A stretch of DNA of 64,000 nt, taken from contig NC_080044.1 in assembly GCF_012489685.1 (NCBI RefSeq), positions 51,584,964-51,648,963 on the forward strand, written 5' to 3'. Positions within the stretch are counted from its first letter, which is position 1. Every line of letters begins with the position of its first letter. The notes beneath the pieces are model-generated. The model was not told where the DNA came from. It did no database searches and was given only the letters and a program-made list of their open reading frames with translations. Shown here piece after piece: positions 55,963 to 64,000 of the stretch. The translations under genes were made by a program, and so were the position numbers. This DNA comes from Lotus japonicus (Eukaryota; Streptophyta; Magnoliopsida; Fabales; Fabaceae).

Positions 55963-57095
55963 GGGCTCGTTTGGCACGCCGTATTAGGCATGATAGTATA
56001 AGCTTATACAATACATTATGAGTTTATCCATTGTTTGGTGATGACATTGTATTGTATAAGCTTATCCATCAAAGTCCCCTTATACGTTAAAATGACGTAT
56101 TATTTAATCCATCATGTGAGTGATGGATAAGACATGATAAGGTTGCGACGTATAAGTCACCATCACCACCACCCTCTATTGCTGCCAACTTACACCACCA
56201 TTGGCACCACCACCACCACCACCACCATCCGATCACCGCCGCCGCCGCCACCACCGTCCTACCGTCACCACTGGTGTTGCCACCACCACCACCACCGCCG
56301 CCCTACCGCCACCACCACCATAATCGCCGCCACCACAACCCTATCGCCACCACCACCATAATCGCCGCCACCACCGACACCACAACCACCACCCTATCGC
56401 CACCACCACCACCACCACCATTGCCTCCACCCTCCACCGTCACCACCACCCTACTAAGCCGCCACCGCCTTACTACCACCACCACACTCTATCGTCGCCA
56501 ACACCACAACCACCATCGCTGCCACCACCGCCACCACCGATGTTGCCGCCACCGCCACCGCCCTACCGCCACCACAACCACCACCCTATCGCCACCACCA
56601 CCATAATTGTCGCCACCACTCTATTGCCACCACCGACACCACAACCACCACCCTATCGCCGCCACCACCACCACCATTGCCTCCACCCTCCACTGTAGCC
56701 GCCACCGCCTTACCACCACCACCACCACCCTATCATCACCACCACCACAACCACCATCGCTGCCACCACCACCACCAACCTATCTCCACTGTCACCACCA
56801 CCGCCACCAACACCAACCTACCACCATTGCCACCACCACCACCAACCTACCACTACTTCCATCACCACCGCCACCACCGTTATAATCACCTCCATATTTG
56901 ATTTTTATTTTATATCATTATTCAATACTTCATTAAACATAAAATTGCATTAATTTAAACGATATGGTAAATTATACAGTGTATGTCCAAACGCTGTATA
57001 GTATAAGAAAATTATCAGGGCTTATACTATCAGGCCTAATACTATCAGGCCTTATACTATCAGGCCTTATACTATACGTCACACCAAACGGGCCC
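55963..57095. mobile_element. PIF/Harbinger-like non-autonomous TIR element
   Basis: 1133 bp with imperfect terminal inverted repeats (GGGCTCGTTTGGCACGCCGT and the complement of ACGTCACACCAAACGGGCCC) and a TAA duplication (55960-55962 and 57096-57098). The TSD suits PIF/Harbinger. Subterminal regions have repeated CTTATACTATCAGGCC units (57017-57075). No transposase; the interior is mostly microsatellite. Confidence 0.8.
56157..56895. repeat. CCACCA/CACCGC microsatellite inside the TIR element
   Basis: About 740 bp of CCACCA, CCACCG and related triplets with scattered CCCTATCGCCACC units in higher-order tandem. His/Pro/Thr open frames on the plus strand are products of the repeat, not genes. 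Confidence 0.85.
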
Positions 57096-58010
57096 TAAGA
57101 TTCACTCTCTTAGTCTTCTCTAGGATCCGATCAACCTTGATCTCCTAAAGGAACTAAACAAACTGTTTATCAAAGAATTGTTTACAAGAGATTTGCTTCT
57201 AAAAAGCTAATAGTAAACACAATGAATTTCAGATGAAAGAAAGCTTAGAAGAATTTGAATTTGTCTTGCGCGTATGTGAATGCTTCTAACCGCTTCTTTC
57301 AGTCTTCAGCCTCTTTTTATACTCCAAGGATTAGGGTTGAACGTTGCATGGGAAATGCTACCGTTGGAGGGCAGTTCTGGAAAATCCAGCTTCTGCTGTG
57401 TCTGAGACTGTTAGGTAGGTCGTCAGGAAGGTACAGTTGCTTTTGTACTTGGATAGTGACTTGACCTTTAAACCTAGGAGACTTCTGATCAGGAGAAAGC
57501 TTCATGTTGGAACTTGTGAAGCCGGTTGATCAGAGTCAGAGGGAAAGCCCAGATCCTCTGACCATTGTATCTTCTGATTCTGAACTCAGAGGGAAGTACA
57601 TGGTCTTTAGAGTATCTTGCTTCTGGACATCAGAGTTTCCACTATTCAGCTTCTGGATCTTCAGAGTCTTCTACACCATCAGAACATCTGAACCTTCAGT
57701 GTTTCTTGGTTATCAGACTTTCTGGATCTTCAGAACTTCTAGTGACTGAGTCCACATCAGAGTTTGTATAACTTCAGAACTTCTGAAGCTTTTCCACTGT
57801 TCATACTGAACATGGTGAATGCGAAAGCGTTGCTTGGGACAATCTTTAAGCACAGTGCTTCTGATTTGTGTGAGATTGAATAGAGGTCAGAGCCTGTAAA
57901 TAGCACACTCAGAAAAACACGTTAGAGTACCACAATTGTTCATATCAAAAGGTTAACTTGTAATCATCAAAACATAGAGTTGTACTACTAGATCAAAACT
58001 TGATCTTACA

Positions 58011-58251
58011 ACATAGGGGCGTTCATTTCATTTGATATGTGCAAGTTGTATTTCTTGAGCATATCCTTGATGTACTTCGTCTGATGACTATATATCTTGT
58101 CTTTCTCTTGTTTGATTTGTAGACCCAGTGAATAGTTTGAGGACTCAATGAATAGTTGCATATGAGTTCTCCAATAAGGATATTCAGTTCCATCAAAGAA
58201 GGGAGGTTTGTTGGTGGATGAGCCCGTAGCGATAACGAGATCTTCTGCCAT
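58011..58251 (-). pseudogene. COP-H gag N-terminus fused to RT fragment
   Basis: From the Met at 58251, about 38 residues of Copia gag N-terminus (NKPPFFDGTEYPYWRTHMQ) run directly into an RT segment (LGLQIKQEKDKIYSHQTKYI) up to the SV2 insertion. All of the intervening gag, protease, integrase and most of RT is deleted, keeping the frame. The right ACATA duplication of SV2 is at 58011-58015. Confidence 0.75.
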
Positions 58252-58307
58252 GGATCTTTACTCTACACGTGTTTAAGATGTTAGTTCTAGATACTAAGCT
58301 CTGATGC

Positions 58308-58319
58308 CAATTGAGATGC
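58308..58319 (-). other. COP-H primer-binding site (initiator Met tRNA)
   Basis: TGGCATCAGAGC on the minus strand, two bases from the LTR end, the same variant as COP-M. Confidence 0.75.
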
Positions 58320-58320
58320 A

Positions 58321-59640
58321 AGTAAATAACACAAGAAAGGGGGGTTTGAATTGTGAACTTGAAAATTACTTTTTAAAACTAAGGTTTTTAAAAAGAATAT
58401 TAGTTCTCGAAAACGTTTAGTGAAACTTTTCGTAAACCTTTTAGTGCAGCGGAAATATAAGCAAAGTAAAGCAGACGATCAACACACAAAGACTTATACT
58501 GGTTCACCCTAAACGATTGAGCTACGTCCAGTACTTGGCCACCACTAAGATTTTCACTAGCAAGTTTCAAGGACTTCTCCGATACAAGTATTCTCAATGA
58601 CTTCTCCAACAAGTATTATCACTAACTTCTCCAACAAGTATTATCACTGACTCCTCCAAGTATTCTACAGGATTCCTCCTACAAGTATTGTTTATGACTT
58701 CTCCCACAATCTATTCAAGATTATTTCCCTCTAAACGGTTTCTCTTCGTACAAGAGTATAGGTAGAGAATTTATAGCACTGGAACTGTAAGTGTTTGGGT
58801 TCATATTTGACTTTGGTTCACTCAAGAGTTCTGGATCTAAGAGAGAAAGGAATAAAGAGATTTGACTCTTTTAAGGTACGAGGTTCTCTCTTTCACTTTG
58901 CAGAAGTAGTGACTTGGATTTGACAATTAGGGAATTTTCTGGTTTGAGCTTTGAATGCTTTGAAGAATGTTGAAATGAATGCTTTGAGTTCTTATGCTTT
59001 CAGTGTTGATTCTCTTAGTCTTCATTCTTAATGAATGCCTTAAATACTCGCTTGCTAGTGTTGTAGCCGTTGTGAGTCATGATCTAATCGTTGTTCTAGT
59101 CGTTAAGAGATGAGATCAATCCGTTGATTCAAATGGCTTCGGCTGGTAGCTTCATTGAATGCATGCTCAGAATCAAGTCTATCCTTTAGCCAAAAAGGTG
59201 ATGTTTGTCAACTAGTAGGTGACAATAGACTTGGGCTACTTTTCAGACATGAGACAATTGAGAAATTTGATGTTAACAAGTTGTCATTTTCCCTTGTTGG
59301 TCAGCGTGCCTTTAGCAAAAGCAACATAGTCTTCACGTGATTTGATTTGAATGTAAGTCAGTTGGTTGCAATCTTACTTTGTCTTTGGCGTTCAAAATTT
59401 GTCTTCAATTTTTCTTACTGATGAGTTGGCATTGGACGGTCATAAAAAATGTGTCTTGACTTGAGTTAGTTTGTTTGCCAAACAATCTTGTGAGTTTTGA
59501 AACTCTTTCCTTTTGTGATGATTGAACGTCCTGAAATTCAAATGGTTTAAGAAGCTTAGTTGACAAAAGAAGTGCTTCTATAAAAATAGTTATGATCAAA
59601 ATAAGATTTTAGAAACGTTATGATGCGTTTGAACTTAACA
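58321..59640 (-). repeat. COP-H 5' LTR (probable)
   Basis: About 1320 bp. On the minus strand it would begin TGTTAAGTTCAAACGC and end GCATCTCA before the PBS. The right part contains tandem CTTCTCCAACAAGTATTATCACT-like units (58574-58690). No partner LTR in the window, so the outer border rests on TG/CA ends only. Confidence 0.6.
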
Positions 59641-61189
59641 CAAGGGATTGAAAATGACAGGTAGGAAATGAAAAAGTGTGAAGAACCAATGTATGAATAA
59701 ATCAATGTGGTGGGGAAGGACTCAATCCACTATGTGTTACATGTAATGATTTCAGGTCGAGTGTCCCAAATCCAAAACATTTCAACATGAGACCCAACCC
59801 GAAGCATTTGGATTCACGGATTCTCAAACTGATTTCACATGATAATCCGATCCCACCCACCATTTCAACCTTCGTTTGGAATTGAGTAGGGCAATTTGAC
59901 CTGATTCAGGTGAACCCTTAGAATCAAACATATACTACTTAAATCAACCATATACTAGTTATTAGTTTTTAGTACTATCATTTGCATAATGATTTGATGA
60001 TATTTAATGAGGTTCCTTTTTATTTCAGCTTTATGTGGGATCAACATAGACTTCGTTTGACCTCTTGGGTTACAGCTTCACAATGTGATTGTGCTTACAC
60101 GTATGGTGGAGCAATTACTGATGAAGTTGGAAACTTTTTAAAATCCTACTGCCCCCATAAAAAAGATATCAGCGTAGTGGATTCCCCCTGAACAAGGTCT
60201 TGTTAATGGCAAGGCAATATAGGCAATAGCCTTTTGCCCCAAAAAACAATTACTAACTATATAGTATATACTATTGAAATTTACATTCCTCTTGTAACAA
60301 AAAAAAATATATTATTGAAATTTGAGGGAGGTAATGGAGCAATGAAAAGTCAAGTCATATTAACTGCAACGTGCACAATGCAAAGTGAGATCTGGACAGT
60401 GCGACTGTGATAATTATTAGTAGTAGTGTTTCATATTAGCAAACTTACATTTTTCCAAAAATCTAATAAATAAAATATCTTTGTTTTTACATTCTCGAAA
60501 TTGAAAACTTAATTTGTGTTAACTCATAACCGTTAGCTTTTTATGACTTATATATCTATAGTACTGTTCTTTTTTTTCGATAAGCCAAAATATATTAGAA
60601 TAGAAGTACTAGGGGTACTTCAACCCAAATAAGTATGCAAATAGAAAAGGAAAAGAGAAAATAGGAAGAAAAAAAGAATACATATATACAAAGGGAAATA
60701 GGTGGAGAAACCAATCCGAGAGAGAATCTATAGTAGGAGATACTTAATATCGTTGTACTATATTGTACAAGTTTACTCTTCACTCATTGTTTCTTCTTTA
60801 AGAAAAAATTGTTGTTTCTACCCTGAAGTAAATTATCGAAGGAGATACTTAATATCAAAGTGTAGTAAAATATTTCATTGTTTCATTTCTTGCGTTGCAG
60901 GTTTTATGTTTCATTATTTTTTATATATATTTCTTTAATATTTTATTTATTTTTATTCCTTACTAGAGAAAGTGTCAAATAGAAAGTATTAATTTGGTTT
61001 AGAAAAATTGAAGGAATAAAAAAAATATGGAAAACTAATTGAATCTCGATATGACGCTAAATTTGTTACTATTCATAAAAATGATATAGAAGCAAATTTA
61101 AAAGGTGAAAACATGATAGAACAACCGCTTACATGCACTTTAACATTTCCGCCTTATACCCCAAAATATATATACACTAATTTATCCTG
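59641..61189. other. Low-density sequence, no clear gene
   Basis: AT-rich with no gene I can support apart from the exon-like stretch listed separately. At about 60567-60630 a T run followed by a segment ending GTACTTCAACCC looks like the 3' end of a minus-strand LINE (weak). Confidence 0.4.
60028..60191 (+). other. Exon-like open stretch of unknown identity
   Basis: A polypyrimidine-AG acceptor-like site (TTTTTATTTCAG, 60017-60028) precedes about 53 open codons to a stop at 60191, with a motif SWVTASQCDCAYTYGG that looks like real protein. No start codon at a sensible place and no partner exons found. Possibly a relic of a host gene. Confidence 0.3.
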
Positions 61190-61604
61190 AATTAGAGCAA
61201 CTGAAGTTTAATGTGGACGATTCCTCTGATGGTAACGCATACAAAAGTGGGATGGGAGGAGTCTTAACTCTTGAGAAATCATGAGACGGAAATTGTCGAT
61301 GTGTTCTCTAAATTCATTGGTCACTCATGGGCATAAAGTTGAAATTTCAGCAATAAATCATGCACTCTCATTTTCAAACAATTTCAGAAAAATAAAAAAA
61401 AAATAAAAAAAAACTCATGGGCATATGAAGTTGAAATTTCAGCAATGTATCATGCACTCTCATTTTCAAACAATTTCAATTCCAGAATGTGGTGATAGAG
61501 AGCAACTCGATCATTACTTGCGGCACAATGAACAAATTAAACAAGAGATCAAATAGACTGATTGACCTGATAAATATATTCAAAATAATTGATATCTTGA
61601 AATC
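61190..61604 (+). pseudogene. RNase H-like (RVT_3 type) relic, 5' part
   Basis: Fragments translate to the plant RNase H-like fold seen in LINE-associated and stand-alone relics: LKFNVDDSSDGNAYKSGMGG at about 61202, then after a frameshift IVDVFSKFIGHSWA, SAMYHALSFSNNF and VVIESNSIITCG. A segment of about 67 bp is duplicated (61322-61386 and 61414-61480) around an A-rich tract. Non-functional. Confidence 0.65.
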
Positions 61605-62332
61605 CACTACAAGGTAAAAGGATTTTCACAGCGACTTTTATCATTGGAAAAATTAGAAAGTCGTTGGTAAGTATACTTTTTCCAACGACAAAAATGTCGT
61701 TGCAAATAGTCTCGTTGTGAAAAACTACCTACCCTGCAAGTGTGCAAGAAAGTCGGACCATTACCCCAATTGATGATAACCGCATTAGTGCGGCATATGA
61801 AAGTATGTAACTGTTTTGAATTAATTTTTCTGCTTCAGTTATTTTTTTTGAAACATCTGTCAAATTTTACTACTCTTAAAATTGTTGTTGCTAAACACAT
61901 ATATCTACCCCAACAAAAATATATAGTTGCTGAGATGTATGTTAAGTAAATCCTAAATTGGCGACGATAGCTCAACTTGTTGACGTTTATGTACCTTTTT
62001 CGCAACAACACCAATTATTGTTGAGAAACATATATACTTATCCCGACAACAAATGAAGTCAATGGGATAAGCATTTAGTTTGGCTATGGTTAACGTGTTG
62101 TTGGTATATGTATATTTTGTGTCTACCCTTTAATATTGTTAGCATATAATAGGTATTTCCCAATAAGGTTGCTGGGATAAGTACATTATATTTTTCCAAT
62201 TTATATCAGTGTTGTTGGGAAAAAAGCTTCATATCACAACAACTTAGAAATATTGTTGGCATATGTACATTTTTACTAACAACTTACTTGTGGTTGGGAA
62301 AAATTCGCTGCGAAATAACCTATTTCTTGTAG
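61605..62332. mobile_element. CACTA-like non-autonomous element
   Basis: About 728 bp starting CACTACAAG with an inverted match ending TTCTTGTAG. The terminal 34 bp pair at about 75% including a shared CAGCGA. Internal GTTGTTGGGAAAA and GTTGGCATATGTACA motifs repeat, as in CACTA subterminal regions. RNase H relic sequence resumes on the other side, confirming an insertion. The right end lacks the last two bases of a canonical CACTA end and no clear 3-bp duplication is seen. Confidence 0.6.
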
Positions 62333-62430
62333 CTAATTAAGGTAAATGGGAAGCTAATGCATTTCCAGATAGCTTAGCAAAACAATGCTGCAATAGAAAC
62401 AACATTTTGTGGGCTGTAATTGTCTAATTG
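62333..62430 (+). pseudogene. RNase H-like relic, 3' part
   Basis: Translates to GKWEANAFPDSLAKQC and a short tail to a stop, matching the (R)EANAxADxLAK motif at the C-terminus of RVT_3 RNase H domains. It continues the relic interrupted at 61604. Confidence 0.6.
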
Positions 62431-63000
62431 ATATATAATCTACTATATTCTTTTACTCTACGTGAAAAGTTCTCAAATACTTCATTAAATACTTGAAAAA
62501 CTAACATTTGCAAATTTGAAAATGCTTAAAATGTTTTAAAAGTGAAACATTAATGAGGGAATAAATAGGGAAAGAGAAAGCCATGAGATTGCTGTCGGAA
62601 CTTGCAAGTCAACTATAGAACTAGAGAGGAGATCACAAGCATGCATGTGAGCACGTGTCTAAGCCCGTGCAGCGATATATTGTTTGATACTTGAGAGGGG
62701 TCAATAACAGGTCCATTGGCAGTCCTAACCTGGAGAGTATCGTAATAGTTTACTCTCATAGCTGGATACAGTACCCAACAAGGTTCAAATAGAGCCAATA
62801 ATCAATAATGGTGCTTGCTACCATACCACAAGAAAAATTGTGGGTATGATACATGAGCTGATGTGGACCAGTAGAATTTAAGTGGGTTAGTTTAATTTAT
62901 CATTTTTCGTTTTATTGTATTTTAATATTAAAAAGTTGGAAAATAATTTTTCTTAACCCATGGTTAACCAACCCTAGTTAGATTTCAGTAACTTATTGTA
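62431..63000. other. No gene seen
   Basis: AT-rich. A short hairpin (CATACCACAA to TTGTGGGTATG) lies at about 62823-62848. No supported feature. Confidence 0.4.
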
Positions 63001-63530
63001 TTCCCAATACTTTAAACAGGGTTTAATATTTTCTCCTTCATCCCCTTCCTCTTACTAAACTTCACCTTGCTTCCAAACCATCTTCAAATCAAACCTCATC
63101 CTCTCCCTGAAACCTCCTTGCCACCCAGCCACCATCAATCCCACGGCAACCACCAGCCAAAACCCCACGAACCCACCACCCACGACAACCACCGTCCCCT
63201 CCTTACTCCCCATTATCTTCTTCCCTCTCACCACCACCACCACCACCACCACCACCACCACTAGATCTGCCATAGCCGAACCAACACCAAACAAATTCCT
63301 TCTTCCTCGTACCAGATCTTCATCTTCTCCATCTCTGGGTACTGAGTAACCCATCTTCAATCGCCGCATTAACCTCGCGGCCGTCGGCGAAGGCTGCGCT
63401 CCAGCGGCGGTCGCACCGCGTTGACTGCGGCGGCGACGAGCTCAAGATCCTCTACCTCTCGCAGATCTCGCCCCTCCTACGCCACCAACCACGAATGGTT
63501 CAATGAAGCTCAGATCTGGTTATTGAAGCT
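63001..63530. other. C-rich region with CAC microsatellite and a GC-rich island
   Basis: Pro/Thr/His-type C-rich DNA with a (CAC)n run of about 33 bp at 63229-63261, then a GC-rich stretch (about 63362-63490). The latter is open in one frame for about 45 codons without an ATG, so it could be a captured gene fragment or promoter-proximal DNA. Long Val or His frames here come from the repeat. Confidence 0.35.
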
Positions 63531-64000
63531 TAGGGTTTGAGATTCTGGAGACTGGATTATTTTAGTTAATTTAAATCTGGGTTTTTTTGTTGTTAGATGA
63601 TAAAGATGGATGAGGGAGATGAAGATGAGTTTTGTTTCTGTTGTGTATGGTTATAGTTTTTTTCTATTCTCTAAGGCCCTTTGATATCTTGATAAGCCCC
63701 TAATTCTCATTCTCATTGTACTAAAACGTGAAACTTCAATTTCCAGAACTAATTTCTTCACATTGTAAATCTGTTGTAATATTTGTTCAATAACCGCACA
63801 ATAAAGCTTCCACTCTCAATCATGAACTTACAATTATAAAGCTGATTTTGGGATGATGAACATGAAGCTTTTGGGATTTTGGGGAGTATTGGGGAAGGTT
63901 AACCTTAATCTGGTACATCAATGGTGAATATGATGAATCTGGAAAAAGAGTGGGAGAGAATAAAGGAAGAAGAATGGAGATGAACTCAGAAGAAACTAAC
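63531..64000. other. No gene seen
   Basis: AT-rich sequence with no supported feature to the window end. Confidence 0.4.

Larger units (their letters stand above)
44768..58010 (-). mobile_element. Full-length Sirevirus (Copia) SV2 with a TIR element in its 5' LTR
   Basis: 13,243 bp including an 1133-bp DNA element. 5' LTR 55666-58010, PBS 55652-55663, gag, intact pol, degraded extra ORF, antisense ORF, polypurine tracts, 3' LTR 44768-45975. Perfect ACATA duplication. LTRs differ by about ten substitutions (0.8%) after removing the TIR element. Same family as SV1. Confidence 0.95.
55666..58010 (-). repeat. SV2 5' LTR, split by a TIR element
   Basis: Without the insertion (55963-57095 and one TAA) it is about 1209 bp, against 1208 for the 3' LTR. 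The insertion falls in the U5 side, downstream of the TATA box, where it would lie in the element's own transcript leader. Confidence 0.93.
35257..59640 (-). mobile_element. Copia element COP-H, deletion derivative with three nested insertions
   Basis: Reading leftward from 59640: 5' LTR (58321-59640), iMet-type PBS, a gag N-terminus fused to an RT fragment (58016-58251), pol pieces (44702-44767 and 43140-43795), and an extra ORF (42152-42745 continuing at 35257-36242). The insertions are SV2, a solo Copia LTR and LRD. Most of gag, protease, integrase and RT are gone and no 3' LTR is seen. TSD right flank would be CAAGG (59641-59645). Confidence 0.75.

Noticed and set aside
56134..56901. His/Pro/Thr-rich ORFs
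   Set aside because: Products of CCACCA-type microsatellite; open in several frames at once.
58574..58690. Spaced CTTCTCCAACAAGTATT-like repeats as a possible CRISPR or satellite
   Set aside because: Only a few imperfect units inside a plant Copia LTR; not regular spacers.
62613..62798. 61-codon minus-strand ORF with hydrophobic C-terminus
   Set aside because: No domain, no neighbouring exons and no second copy; could be chance.
63055..63369. Val/Gly-rich minus-strand ORF
   Set aside because: Contains the (GTG)n complement of a CAC microsatellite; no homology signal recognised.

Overview
This is a eukaryotic, plant nuclear window made almost entirely of nested LTR retrotransposons. I see no intact host gene, rRNA, tRNA or CRISPR array. 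The retroelement types (Copia Sireviruses with a large gag and an extra ORF after pol, an Athila/Calypso-like Gypsy with a tRNA-Asp primer site, and a chromodomain Gypsy with 2.9-kb LTRs) point to a flowering plant, most likely a legume. The species cannot be fixed from the sequence.

Left stack (1-34983). A chromodomain Gypsy element (CHR, + strand, right end 34983) was entered in its 5' LTR by a Copia element (COP-M, - strand, right end 27839, left end off-window). COP-M's extra ORF was split by an Athila-like element (ATH, + strand, 1271-20792, target duplication GCCCT). ATH's gag was then hit twice by one Sirevirus family: a solo LTR (2887-4093, duplication GGGAT) and a full-length copy SV1 (4129-15842). 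LTR divergence, counted by eye, falls in nesting order: CHR about 2.8%, ATH about 0.5%, SV1 about 0.25%.

Right stack (35257-59640). A deletion-derivative Copia element (COP-H, - strand) carries three insertions. They are a non-autonomous LARD-like element (LRD, 36248-42146, duplication CTCTT), a solo Copia LTR (43796-44696) and a second full-length Sirevirus SV2 (44768-58010, - strand, duplication ACATA). SV2's 5' LTR holds a PIF/Harbinger-like terminal-inverted-repeat element (55963-57095, duplication TAA) filled with a CCACCA-type microsatellite.

Far right (59641-64000). This is low-density sequence with a broken RNase H-like relic split by a CACTA-like element, one exon-like open stretch, and a GC-rich, CCACCA-repeat region.

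The most striking observation is a 130-residue ORF present in both Sirevirus copies, antisense to gag-pol, between the extra ORF and the polypurine tract. It keeps the same start, stop and length in SV1 and SV2 and shows many silent changes. It is preceded by a nearly invariant block of about 68 bp ending in a TATA box 55 bp before the ATG. It looks like an accessory gene with its own promoter. SV1 and SV2 also have reciprocal defects (SV1 has a stop in pol, SV2 has a ruined extra ORF). Their gag-pol is 96-98% identical but their 3' thirds only about 80%, which suggests recombination between lineages.
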